From Pelecanus crispus (Eukaryota > Chordata > Aves > Pelecaniformes > Pelecanidae): a DNA stretch of 64,000 nt. Shown in pieces: positions 43,250-53,901 of this stretch (position 1 is its first letter; the number at the start of each line of letters is the position of its first letter). Made by a program: the position numbers and the translations under genes. The notes beneath the pieces are model-generated. The model ran no database searches, was not told the origin of the DNA, and worked only from the letters and a program-made list of their open reading frames with translations. The stretch covers positions 13,723,862 through 13,787,861 of the forward strand of contig NC_134675.1 in NCBI RefSeq assembly GCF_030463565.1. The letters run 5' to 3'.

Positions 43250-43814
43250 TGTCCTGGTTTTGGCTGGGATAGAGTTAATTTTCTTCCTAGTAGCTGGCAT
43301 AGTGCTGTGTTTTGGATTTAGAATGAGAAGAATGTTGATAACACACTGATGTTTTAGTTGTTGCTAGGTAGTGCTTATGCTGGTCAAGGACTTTTCAGCT
43401 TCCCATGCTCTGCCAGGTGCACAAGAAACTGGGAGGGGGCACAGCCAGAATAGTTGATCCAAACTGACCAAAGGGCTATTCCATACCACATGACGTCATG
43501 CTCAGTATATAAACTGGGGGGGGGGTTGGCCGGGGAGCAGCGATCGCTGCTCGGGAACTGTCTGGGTATTGGTCGGTGGGTGGTGAGCAATTGCATTGTG
43601 CATCACTTGCTTTGTATATTACTATTATAATTATTATATTGTTATTATTATCATTACTATTTTACTTCATTCCAATTATTAAACTGTTCTTATCGCAACC
43701 CAGGAGTTTTTCTCACTCTTACTCCTCCGATTCTCTCCCCCATCCCATCGGGGTAGGGGGAGTGAGCGAGCGGCTGCGTGTTGCTTAGTTGCTGGCTGGG
43801 GCTAAACCACGACA
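43250..43814 (+). mobile_element. Solo LTR-A nested in LTR-B, 5-bp TSD CATAT
   Basis: Starts TGTCCTGGTTTTGGC, ends ..CTAAACCACGACA, 565 bp. CATAT occurs at 43245-43249 and 43815-43819 and is part of the LTR-B TATA-like motif (CATATTTAAG), so the insertion split it. TGACGTCA 43491-43498, TATATAAA 43506-43513, palindrome 43535-43552. It lies in the inferred ZBTB5 intron, antisense to the gene. Confidence 0.92.
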
Positions 43815-44240
43815 CATATTTAAGAAAGGGTAAAAAAACTGCTGTGTAACAGCAGCTGGGAGAGAGGACTGAGAATATTGTGAGAGAAACAACTGTGCAG
43901 ACACCAAGGTCAGGGAAGAAGGAGGGGAGGAGGTGCTCCAGGCACCAGAGCAGAGATTCCCCTGCAGTCTGTGGTGAGGACCATGGTGAGGCAGGTTGTC
44001 CCCCTGCAGCCCATGAAGGTCCACGGTGCAGCAGATATCCACCCTGCAGCCCGTGGAGGACCCCACGACGGAGCAGGTGGATGTGCCCTGAAAAAAACTG
44101 CAGCCCAAGGATAGCCAATGCAGGAGCAGACTCCTAGCAAGAACTGCAGCCTGTGGAGAGGAGCCCATGCTGGAGCAGTTTTTCTGGCAGGACCTCTGAC
44201 ATTCTCAGCCTTGCTACTGGTTGGATCTGGGGATATGGAG
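43815..44240 (+). mobile_element. LTR-B, forward, right part with minisatellite
   Basis: 'catatttaagaaagggtaaa', then 'cagcagctgggagagagga', then minisatellite units at about 43920-44190. It is truncated at about 44240 before the U5 half. Confidence 0.8.
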
Positions 44241-45429
44241 CTGTGGCAGACTTGCCTCTATGGTGCTGCCAGATTCAGTAATTCCCTAACAAGAGATCAG
44301 GATGTTTCCCATCTTGACTGAACTACTGAGTACTGTAGAGTGTGTACCACTTAAAAAAGCCCGATGGCTTTCAGGTCACAGGTTATTCAATTAGTTAACC
44401 AGAATAGTACTGCAAACTGGTACTTCTGTACCACCAAATATAGGAAACACTGGCCCTGTCTATTTTAGTTTTTATCCCCATCCTAATGCCAAGCACAAGC
44501 ATGACAGTTAAAGTAGAAGGTTTTATGGGGTTTGTTTATTTTTCAGGTTTGATAACTTATCACTAGGATAGTGTCTAATTACTGCCTGCTGGCTCTTGAG
44601 TTGGTAATTCTTAATCAATATCAACCAACTTAAAACAGGAACAATTCAATATTTTTCAAAACTTGACTACAGATGGTTCCTAACTATCTGCATTAACCTC
44701 TAAGTCTGACACTTTTCAAGATGTAGCTATGCATGTAAGAAATTCTTCAATCTTGGTAGCTCATTATAATAGAGGAACCCTTAATACTTCTTACAGATAC
44801 TGGTGAAGGCCTGTCAAGTAAGACCTATTAGTTGCACTGTAGCATTTTGCACAAGCAGTCAACACACTGAAGAATCATTATAATTATTTTGGTGTTAAAA
44901 CAAAAAGTTGGGCCAAGTAAAAGCAGAAGTGGATGAGTGGCTTGCTAGTGCCAAAATGGTTGCTTAGTTACTGCTGACTTTGAACTAAAATATGGTACAA
45001 CTGAAATAAAAATAAAAAAAAAAAAACAAAAAACCTATTTGAACTACTTAACAAAAGATACTAAAATTTGAAGTGAACTCCCCCCCCCCCCCCAGTAACT
45101 CTGCATATCCATCTGGGGGAAAACAAATAGCAATATTATGTAGCATCCTTTAACCTGTTTCTCCACAGATAGCTCCCCATACAACTAATAGTTACTATGA
45201 GCTGACATGTTTATGATATTTGACTGCCACCTTCATTATATGATTTAATCAGAAGTTAAATATCATAAAGGAAATTAATTTGGTTACGCAGTTTGTTTTT
45301 ATTTTCCAAGAAGTGATTCCATCCCAGATACAGCTATATCTTTGCTTACATTGGTCTCAATTTCCGAAGATTACCCTTACAACTAACAGGAACTGAACAA
45401 GATCAAAGCAGAGGCCAATAAGTGTGATA
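44241..45429. other. Intronic sequence without recognised features
   Basis: AT-rich unique sequence. A C homopolymer of about 14 lies at 45080-45093 and an A-rich tract at 45008-45034. Confidence 0.5.
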
Positions 45430-47270
45430 TTGTGGCAGGAGTTTGTTACAGACAGGGTGAGGAAGCAGACAAAGCCTTCTTTAAGCAACTTGAGGAACTC
45501 TACAGATCACAGATCAAGGGCAACAAGAGCTTCTACTACCACTTTAATAGTAAAAGACTGAACAAGGAGAAGGTGGGCCTATTGCTGAATGGGATGGGTG
45601 ATCTAGTGACAGTGGACATAGATGAGGCTGAGGTACTCAATGTCTTCTTGGCCTCAATCTGCACCGACAAAGTCTCCCAGGCCTCTGTGCTTAGAGACAG
45701 GGTTCAAGGAAAACTACCAACAGTGGATGAGGATTGAATCAGGGATTATTTCAGAGAACTTAATCTGTACAAACCCATGGGACCAGATGGGCTGCATCCA
45801 AGAGTGCTGAGAGAACTGGCTGGTTTCATAGTGAGGCCGTTCTCTTATCAGCTTTGAAAAGTCATGAAGATCAGGGGAATTCCCTGATGACTAGAGAAGG
45901 ACAAATGTTGCATTCATCTTAAAAAAAAGTGCCAAAAATTCAACCCAGGGAACTTAAGTTCCTGGGAAAATCATAGAGAAAGTCCTCTTGGAAGATGTTT
46001 TTGGGTGCATGAAGGAGAAGGTGATTGGGAACAGTCAGCATGCATTTACCAAGGGGTTATCATGCCTGACCAACCTAATTGCCTTCTGTGATAAAATGGC
46101 AGGATTCGTGGATGAAGGGAGAGCACTGGATGTCATTTACCTCGACTTTAGCAGTGCTTTCAATACTGTATCCCACAATATTCTTGTATCCAAGTTGGGA
46201 TATTATAGTCTGGATGGGTGGACAACTAGATGGGTTTAAAAACTAGTTGGGTGACTGAGCTCAGAGAGTGGTGGTTAATGGGCTGTACTCTACTGGGATG
46301 CCTGTGACAAGTGGGGTACTGCAGGGGTCTATCCTGGGACCTGTCCTGTTTAAAATCTTTATCAAACACCTGGAGGAGGTGATGCATCTCGCTCTTGTCA
46401 AGTTTGCAGGAGTTGGGAGGATGAAGTAAATACACTCAAGGGCAGGGCTGCCATTCAGAGAGACCTAGACAGGTTGGAGGAATGGGCTGACAGGAACTTA
46501 ATTTAATTCAACAAGGACAAATGCCAAGTCCTGCACCTAGGGAAGAAGAACCCCTGGCATCAATACCATCTGGGGACTGGCTGGGGAGCAGCTCTGCTGA
46601 AAAGGACCCGAGGATCTTGGAAAACAGCAAACTGAATATGAGCCAGAACTGTGCCCTGGCAGCAAAGGTGGTTAGCAGTATCCTGGGCTATATCACCAGG
46701 AGCACAGCTAGTAGATTGAGGGAAGTGATTATCCTCCTTTACTTGGTGCTCATTAGATCACATCTAGAATGCTGTGTCAAATTTTGGGCACCTCAATACA
46801 AGAAAGTAATTGATCAAGTGGATCAAATTCAGCAGAGGGCCACCAAGATGTCAGGGGGCTGGAGTATTTGCACTATGAGGAGAGGCTGAGGGAACTGTGC
46901 TTGTTCAGCCTGGAGGAAGGAAGGCTGCAGGGGCACCTAATAGCAGCCCCCCGGTACCTATGAGGAGGCTATCAAGAAGACAGAGCCAGGCTCTTCACAG
47001 TGTTGCATAGTGGGAAGATGACACAATGGGCACAAATTGAAACAAGCAAGGTTCACGCTGGCTATAAGGAAACTGTTTTTCACCATGAGGACAGTCAAGC
47101 AGTGGAACAGGGGCCCTGAGAAGTTGTGCAGTCTTCAGTCCTGGAGGTTTTCAAGCCCTGACTAGAGAAAACCCTGAGCAAGCTGGTCTGAATTCAGTGT
47201 TGACCCTGCTTTAAACAGGAGGTTGGACTAGAGACCTCCAGAAGTCCCTTCCAACCTGAATGGTTCTTTT
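45430..47270 (+). mobile_element. Old CR1 LINE, plus strand
   Basis: Decayed ORF2: the frame 45432-45737 starts with the GVCYRQGEEADKAFFKQL endonuclease-type text and jumps into the NKSFYYHFNSKR region (internal deletion). The frame 45988-46239 has [19 protein letters not shown] and [19 protein letters not shown]. The frame 46521-46889 has NCALAAKVVSSILGYITR. The end is 'gttggactagagacctccag' and 'ccttccaacctgaatggttc'. It is in the inferred ZBTB5 intron, antisense. Confidence 0.88.
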
Positions 47271-47290
47271 TTTTTTTTTTTTTTTTTTTT
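47266..47290 (+). repeat. Poly(T) tract
   Basis: About 24 consecutive T follow the CR1 end ('tggttctttttt...'). This is not the usual CR1 octamer tail, so it is probably a secondary expansion of the 'ggttct' repeat or a separate microsatellite. Confidence 0.8.
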
Positions 47291-47639
47291 CTTCTAGCCT
47301 GAGAAGATATTCTCTGTAAAGAAGTGGAACTGCCAAAAGAAAAGACACCTAAACACAGTGTTGAGTTTGGAAGGCAGCCATTGCATTCTCTTGTTTAGCC
47401 TTTTCCTGGTGCCCGCATCAGGAACAATGCAGGGATTTAGAGAAGCAACCTGATTGTGTTTGTGTCCTGAGCAGGATCAGGCTTTCAAGCTCTGCTGTGT
47501 AGACTGCCACCAGCTCCTCGGCAGCAGGTACTGCAGAGCTCACTGCCTGCGTGGATGAGAGAAAGTGACCAAGGGATCAGCAGCTAGTATTCCAGGCAGC
47601 TTGCAGAAGACTGCCGCGTGCTGTTGTTATTCTCCCTAC

Positions 47640-48240
47640 TCCTGTCCAGTCGTCGCCAACTCCGCAGCATGGCGGAATGTCTCTCCTGCGGTTCCCGCTG
47701 AGGAGCGTGTCCCAAGACGCCACACCCAGTCTGGAGCGCGGGGACGAATTGATGCAGGCCGGCTACCGTACACCACCCCCACCCCCACCCCCCCCGCCGC
47801 TTCCGGGTGCTCCCCGCCCCCCTCCGCGCTGCCGTGACAGTCTAGGACGCTCATGCTCCAGAGGCAGCAGCGGTCCAGCCCGGCGCGACCTTCACCACTG
47901 GCGGGAATCCTTATGAGACAGGAATGAGGGACGAGAAAGGGTGGCCCCGCCGCAGTGGAAAGAGATGCGAGCAGCAGCATACCCTCTCCCCAGTGGCTCA
48001 CCTGTTGCGTCTTCCATGCCACCTGAAAATGCAATTTGGAGATAAAAGTTGCCACTGCCGCCGACCAAACCGGACGCTGCATCCACCACCTCACATTCTC
48101 GATGATGTAGGAAGTGCAGCACAGAAACCCAACTCGCGTCAACTACACGTGACCAAGAGAAAGAGCAGCTGGGAGGAGTAAGCCCCGCCCCGTCTCCCCT
48201 TTCCTCAGCTAATCACAGAGCTGCCTGGGTATGGCCTCGC
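47640..48240. promoter_or_regulatory. CpG-rich region, candidate ZBTB5 promoter and exon 1
   Basis: The only clearly CpG-rich non-repeat segment in the window. For a minus-strand start it offers: a GC box (GGGGCGGGGC on the minus strand, 48182-48191), a palindromic E-box CACGTG (48146-48151), an ETS-type GGAAGTG (48110-48116, plus strand) and a donor CAG|GTGAG at 48002/48001. Exon 1 would then run from roughly 48150 to 48002 and be non-coding. A GC-rich (CCCCCA)n stretch lies at 47773-47800. CpG-island promoters can be bidirectional; no plus-strand gene is visible here. Confidence 0.55.
47998..48006 (-). promoter_or_regulatory. Candidate splice donor of ZBTB5 exon 1
   Basis: Minus-strand AACAG|GTGAGCC is a near-consensus donor located inside the CpG-rich segment and in the right direction to join the acceptor at 42454. 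Confidence 0.5.
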
Positions 48241-48304
48241 TCCAGAAGGGCTTTGTGGGTGTCATGATACTCCTTGTGTTTGGTGAGCTGTGCTTGCAGA
48301 AGGA

Positions 48305-49085
48305 TACATATCAGGGTAAAATACGCTGCGCAACAGCAGCTGGGAGAGAGAGGAGTGAGAATATGTGAGAGAAACAACCCTGCAGACACCAAGGTCAGGG
48401 AAGAAGGAGGGGGAGGAGGTGCTCCAGGCACGGGAGCAGAGATTCCCCTGCAGCCCGTGGTGAAGACCATGGTGACGCAGGTTGTCCCCCTTCAGCCCGT
48501 GGAGGTCCACGGTGGAGCAGATATCCACCCTGCAGCCCATGCAGGACCCCACGCTGGAGCAGGTGGATGTGCCCTGAAGGAAGCTGCAGCCCATGGAGAG
48601 CCCACGCGGGAGCAGGTTTTCTGGCAGGACCTGTGACCCCTGCAGGGGATCCATGCTGGAGCAGTCTGCTCCTGAAGGACTGCACCCTGTGGAAAGGACC
48701 CATGCTGGAGCAGTTCGTGAAGAACTGCAGCCCGTGGGAAGGACCCACATTGGAGAAGTTCATGGAGGACTGTCTCCCGTGGGAGGGACCCCACACTGGA
48801 GCAGGGGAAGAGCGTGAGGAGGAAGGATCGGCAGAGACGAAACGTTATGAACTGACCACAACCGCCATTCCCCTATCACCCTGTGCCGCTTGGGGGTAGC
48901 AGACTCGGGAGCGAAGCTGAGCCTGGAAAGAAGGGGGGGGGGGGGGGGGGGGGGGGGGAAGGTGTTTTTAGATTTGTTCTTATTTCTCATTATCCTGCTC
49001 TGTTACAATTAATTGACAGTAAATTAAATTAATTTCCCCAAGTCAAGTCTGTTTTGCCCGTGATGGTAATTGGCAAGTAATCTCC
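48305..49085 (+). mobile_element. LTR-B, forward, truncated at both ends
   Basis: Starts in the TATA-proximal region ('acatatcagggtaaaatacg', 'caacagcagctgggagaga'), carries a long minisatellite (about 48410-48800), and continues through 'aacgttatgaactgaccac', a G homopolymer, and 'ggtaattggcaagtaatctcc'. It ends at 49085, where CR1 begins; the last about 120 bases of the LTR are missing. Confidence 0.82.
48932..48958 (+). repeat. G homopolymer (about 25 G)
   Basis: A long uninterrupted G run within LTR-B. Related copies have interrupted G-rich sequence here ('gggagggggggatgggaagg' at 51468). It could form a G-quadruplex and is prone to length error in sequencing. Confidence 0.8.
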
Positions 49086-50402
49086 CTGTCCATCTCTTCT
49101 CCAGGCTGAACAGGCCCAGTTCTCTCAGCCTCTCCTTGGATGTCACGTTCTCCAGCCCCTGACCAGCTTGGTGGCCCTCCGCTAGACTTGTTCCAGTGTG
49201 TCACTATCCTTCTTGTACTGGGGAGCCCCAAACTGGACACAGTACTGCAGCTGCAGTCTCACAAGTGCTGAATAAAGGGGAAGGATCACTTCCCTGGACC
49301 TGCTGGCTGCACTTTTGCTAATACAGCTCAAGATGCAGTTGGTCGTCTTTGCTGCAAGGACCCCCAGATCCTTTTCTGTGGAGCTGCTTCCCAGACAGTT
49401 GGCCTCTGGCTTGTATTGTTGCATAGGGGTATTTCATTCCAGATGCAGGACTTTGGATCTGCTCGTGTTGAGCTTCATGGGGTTCCGGTCATCCCATTTC
49501 TCCAGCCTGTCCAGGTCCCTCTGAACAGCAGCCCTGACCTCCAGCATACTGACCACTCCCCCCCCAATTTGGTGTCATCCACAAACTTGCTGAGAGTGCA
49601 CTCCATCCCATCATCCAGATCATTAATGAAGACATTAAATACCAGTATTGGCCCCAGTACTGATCCCTGAGGGACCCCAGCTGGGCTTTGTACCACTGAT
49701 CACAACTCTTTGAGCTCAGCAGTCCAGCTAATTTTCCATCCACCTTATCATCTGCTTATCAAGCCCATATCCCAACAATTTGGAGATAAAAAGACTATAG
49801 GAGACTGTGTCAAAGGCCCTGGCTAAAGTCAAGGTATACAACATCCACTGCCTTCTGCTCTTCCACAGCGCCAGTCACCTCATTACAGAAAGCAATGAGA
49901 TTGGTCAGGCATGATTTGCCCTTGCTAAAGCCATGTTGGCTGCTCCCAATCACCTTCTTGTCTTTCATCTCTTTAGAAATGGCTTCCAAGAGGATTTGCT
50001 CCATAATCTTCCTGGGAAAAGAGGGTAAGGCTGACCAGCCTGTAGTTCCCTGGATCCTCCTTCTTGTCCTTCTTAGGAATAGGAGTCGTGTTTGCCCTGT
50101 TCCAACCATCAGGAACCTCCCCCAATTGCCATAACCTTTCAAAGATGATAGACAGCGGCCTCCCAATGACATCGGCCAGCCCCTTCAGCACGCTTGGATG
50201 CGTCCCATTTGGTCCCATGGACTCGTATATGTCCAATTGGCTTAAGTGCTCCCTAACTCTTTCTTCCTGTACTGTGCTAGCTGGTTCAGGGACCTGAGAG
50301 CAGACCTTACCAGTAAAAACTGAAGCAAAAAACCTATTGAGTAACTAGACTTCTATGATGTCCTTGATCACTAGGTCCCCTGCCCCACTGAGCAATGGGC
50401 CC
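49086..50402 (-). mobile_element. CR1 LINE, minus strand, truncated at both ends
   Basis: Minus-strand ORF2 pieces: 50236-49973 ([20 protein letters not shown]), 50172-49810 ([20 protein letters not shown] and [11 protein letters not shown]), 49696-49475 ([21 protein letters not shown]) and 49424-49182 ([21 protein letters not shown]). The RT box reads F-V-D-D. The 3' UTR and octamer tail are missing. It is an older subfamily with several frame shifts. Confidence 0.88.
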
Positions 50403-50404
50403 AC

Positions 50405-50840
50405 TGTGAAGAAAAGTGCAAACTTAGGTCACTTAATAGGATGAACCTTACCCTCGTTTTGGTGAGCTTTCCAAGAACTCAAGGAGGGAAGACACTGAAG
50501 CACAAAAGCTCAGCTAGTTGCGACAACCTTGCCTGATAACAAACCCGTGGAAACCGGTTCTGAGCATGTAGCAGACAAAGGATGAAAACCAGCCCAGACC
50601 ACTGTCTCTGATCACACAGCCATGCAAAGGATCGGCTGACTATAGATAAGCTTAGGACTGTAATTGGGCAATAGCCCACCTGTATATTCTATATAACCTG
50701 TGTGTTACTTATGATTAGGGTCCCTCGGAACTAGGCTGGGGCACCACATGTGCATTGCAGTAAAGAATTTCCCTTTGGAATTCTATACTTAAGGGTGTCT
50801 GCATCTCTTTCCTTGGTCGGCAATAAAGAATCCCGCAACA
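50405..50840 (+). mobile_element. ERV-VII 5' LTR (LTR-C)
   Basis: Starts TGTGAAGAAAAGTGC and ends ..AATCCCGCAACA, 436 bp. TATA-like 'tctatataacc' at about 50688, AATAAA at 50822-50827 close to the U5 side. It is followed four bases later by a primer site, so it is a 5' LTR. It occurs once in the window and is unrelated to the LTR-A/B families. Confidence 0.85.
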
Positions 50841-50844
50841 GTTT

Positions 50845-50862
50845 TGGCACCCCAGAAGGGAC
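50845..50862 (+). promoter_or_regulatory. Primer binding site of ERV-VII, tRNA-Arg(CCU)-like
   Basis: TGGCACCCCAGAAGGGAC closely resembles the complement of the tRNA-Arg(CCU) 3' end (TGGCACCCCAGRTGGGAC). The assignment is from memory of the tRNA sequence and allows a mismatch or two. Confidence 0.55.
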
Positions 50863-51017
50863 TTTGCCGACTCGCTTGAATCCACCAGCCGCTACGATCC
50901 CCTGCGATTCAACGACCCACTGATAGCAAAAGGTGAGTTCACCTGGGGAACTTGAGCGCAGGGGGTAGCGGTTGGACGAATAATTTTTTTGCAGTGAGGA
51001 GGTGAGAGTTAATAATA

Positions 51018-51331
51018 ATGGGGACCGGACACAGTATAGTGAAAGGGACACCTTTGGGTGAATTGCTAACCAATTGGTCAAAAACAGATGGAGCCCAGGG
51101 GTTATCTAAGAAAAGGGCACTGGAACTGCATCAGGATACCTGGCCCGCATTGACCACCCTTGGAATCGCAAATCAACGGTGGCCTGAGGTGGGCAGTTTT
51201 GATTATGATAGGCTGCATTTTTTGTGACTCGAATTGGATGAACAGTTCCCAGGGCAAATGCATTATTGGTATGTTTGGAATAATGATGTATGGCAATGGA
51301 AACTTCCCCCTCTGAAAGGGAACCGATCTCA
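51018..51331 (+). pseudogene. ERV-VII gag, matrix-like N-terminus, gammaretrovirus-like
   Basis: The ATG at 51018 opens a 69-codon frame starting MGTGHS, with Gly2 for N-myristoylation. It continues with spaced Trp/Pro positions (LLTNWS, DTWPALTTLG, RWPEVGSFDYDRL) like gammaretroviral matrix proteins. A TGA at 51225-51227 interrupts it; the same phase goes on with YVWNNDVWQWKLPPLKG. The sequence ends at about 51331, joined to an LTR-B 3' half, so the rest of the provirus is gone. Confidence 0.75.
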
Positions 51332-51732
51332 ATGTGAGAGTGTGAGGAGGAAGGAGCCACAGACAAAATGTTATGAACTAACTGTAACCCCCATTCCCAT
51401 TCACCCCGGGCTGCTTGGGAAGAGGAGGAGATAGAAGAGGCAGGAGTGAATCCGAACCTGGGAAGAAGGGAGGGGGGGATGGGAAGGTGTTTTTAGATTT
51501 GTTCTTATTTCTCATTATTCTGCTCTGTTACAATTAATTGACAGTAAATTAAATTAATTTCCCCAAATCAAGTCTGTTTTGTCTGTGACGGTAATTGGCA
51601 AGTAATCTCCCTGCCCTTATCTCGACCCATGAGCTTTTCATCATATTTTCTCCCTGTCCTGTTGCTGGAGAGAGAGTGATAGAACAGCTTGGTGGGCACC
51701 TTGCAGCCAGCCAAGGTCAACCGGCCACAGAC
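51332..51732 (+). mobile_element. LTR-B 3' half, forward
   Basis: 'gtgaggaggaaggagccacag', 'aaatgttatgaactaactgt', 'gttcttatttctcattattc', 'ggtaattggcaagtaatctcc', 'ttggtgggcaccttgcagcc', and the end 'caaccggccacaga'. Complete at the right end, truncated at the left, where it fuses to ERV-VII gag. Confidence 0.82.
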
Positions 51733-52775
51733 ATACCTGGCTAATAGCCAATACTTGGATACAAGACAGTATTAACTTTTGGCTTATTAGCTCAAGTTAC
51801 ATTTTACAAAAATATTAGAACACTCTTCTACTGTGCTTAATGATTGTGCTAGAAATAACACAGCTCAAAAAAAAAAAAGTTCCCGTCAAGCCTGAAGTGG
51901 ATGGTTAAATCCAGGTTATAGTCAGTGATAAAAGCACTATTTAAAAATATCCTTCCAATTGTTTTGGGGATTTTTTTTTTTTTTTTAATAAGCAAGCAGG
52001 TGGGAGAGGAGAGTGAACCTTAAGGTTTGTGGTTTGGTTTTGCTGGGGATTTTTTGGCATTTTCCAGTAAGTTAAATCACTTCAAAATAAGGAGCTAGAT
52101 ATATCAACAGCTCTAAGAGTGTACTCAGACTGAACATGAACCAGAACTTCTCGAAATAATTTTAACCACCATTTAACTGATTTGCTCCATCCAACCAAAA
52201 CCTCAGTGCATATATGTGACACCTTCATTTCATCTACAACACTAAATGTCAAGCATTACAGGACTTCTATTTCACGTCTAAGAAATACAACAAAGCAACA
52301 GCTAATGGCTTTAGTGCCTGACATTCAAGTTTGCACAGTACACTTGCAGTGTTTGCTTAGTGTGGTTTTATGAACAGTTCAACATGTACAAGTTTTCCCC
52401 TTGTTGGAGAGGATGAGTTACTACTTGCCTAAGAATCAGAGGAGATAAAGTGCACTGCTGAAGCTGCTCCTGGTTGCAGCAACCCTCCAATGAAGGACAA
52501 GAGTTTTCCATGTGGCTCTGAAAGTGTCCAATGTTTTATCACCATCTGAAAAGTACTGCAAATAGATACTCCAACCTGCTGTGAGACCAACTTGCTAGTA
52601 AAAAAAAACAGTACAGTCTGCTAGCCACAGAAAGCATGTTGAGAGGGTATTCATAAAAAGCTTTTTTTAAAAAAACCCCCCAAAAAAAAAGGGACACACT
52701 TGGCTGTCTGAAGTAACCAAAGCCATCTGGTAGGGTGCATGCCCATCTACTTATGTTGTTTGTCTTGTAGGTCAC
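51733..52775. other. Unassigned unique sequence
   Basis: AT-rich with A and T runs (51868-51879, 51972-51987). No coding or repeat signal recognised. Confidence 0.45.
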
Positions 52776-53901
52776 TGTGGTGGGTTGACCCTGGCTGGAT
52801 GCCAAGTGCCCACCAAGCCGCTCTATCACTCCCCTTCTCAACTGGACAGGGGAGAGAAAATATAACAAAAAGCTCATGGGTCGAGATAAGGACAAGGAGA
52901 TCACTCAACAATTACCGTCACAGACAAAACAGACTCAACTTAGGGGAAATCAGTTTAAATTATTGCCAATCAAATCAGAGTAGGGTAATGAGAAATAAAA
53001 ACAAATCTTAAAACACCTTCCCCCCACCCTTCCCTTCTTCCCAGGCTTAACTTCACTCCCAGTTTTCTCTACCTCCTCCCCCTGAGCAGCGCAGGGGGAC
53101 GGGGAATGGGGGTTGCGGTCAGTTCCTCACACGTTGTCTCTGCTGCTCCTTCCTCCTCAAGGGGAGGACTCCTCACACTCTTCCCCTGCTCCAGCGTGGG
53201 GTCCCTCCCACAGGAGACAGTCCTCCATGAACTTCTCCAACGTGGCTCCTTCCCACAGGCTACAGTTCTTCACAGACTGCTCCAGTGTGGGTCCCTTCCG
53301 CGGGGTGCAGCCCTTCAGGAGCAGGCTGCTCCAGCATGGGTCCCCCATGGGGTCAGGTCCTGCCAGCAAACCTGCTCCAGCATGGGCTCCTCTCTCCACA
53401 GGTCCTGCCAGGAGCCTCCTTCACACAGCCTCCTTTGGGTATCCACCTGCTCCAGCGTGGGGTCCTCTACGGGCTGCAGGTGGATATCTGCTCCACCATG
53501 GACCCTCCATGGGCTGCAGGGGGACAGCCTGCCTCACCATGGTCTTCACCATGGGCTGCAGCAAACCTCTGCTCCAGCACCTGGAGCACCTCCTCACCCT
53601 CCTTCTTCCGTGACCTTGGTGTCTGCAGAGTTGTTCCTCTCAGATATTCTCACTCCTCACTCCAGCTGCAGTTTGTGTCCTTTGTTTTGTTTTGTTTTTG
53701 TTTTTTCCCCCTTCTTAAATATGTTATCACAGAGGCGCTACCACTGTCACCGATTGGCTCAGCCTTGGCCAGCAGCAGGTCCATCTTGGAGCCAGCTGGC
53801 ATTGGCTCTATTGGACATAGGGGAAGCTTCTAGCAGCTTCTCACAGAAGCCACCCCTGTAGCCCCCCCGCTACCAAAACCTTGCCACACAAACCCAAGAC
53901 A
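52776..53901 (-). mobile_element. Solo LTR-B, reverse, TSD GTCAC/ATCAC
   Basis: The plus-strand ends are TGTGGTGGGTTGACCC and ..AACCCAAGACA, 1126 bp. The flanking 5-mers are GTCAC (52771-52775) and ATCAC (53902-53906), one mismatch. Minisatellite at about 53170-53590; a T-rich (TTTTG)n variation at 53680-53705 next to the reversed TATA-like 'cttcttaaatatgttatcac'. It is the most complete LTR-B copy. Confidence 0.88.

Larger units (their letters stand above)
42454..48001 (-). other. Inferred ZBTB5 intron 1
   Basis: The interval between the acceptor at 42454 and a CAG|GTGAG donor at 48002/48001 on the minus strand is about 5.5 kb. It contains a nested LTR pair (43090-44240), an old CR1 (45430-47270), and otherwise unique AT-rich sequence at 42454-43090, 44240-45430 and 47285-47640. 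The intron itself is inferred from splice motifs only. Confidence 0.55.

Noticed and set aside
47677..47916. Plus-strand frame in the CpG island as the first exon of a divergent gene
   Set aside because: The translation is dominated by a Pro run from a (CCCCCA)n tract and shows no resemblance to proteins expected next to ZBTB5.
47636..48142. 168-codon minus-strand frame in the CpG-rich region
   Set aside because: GC-rich DNA keeps frames open by chance. The translation has no domain-like features and crosses the candidate splice donor.
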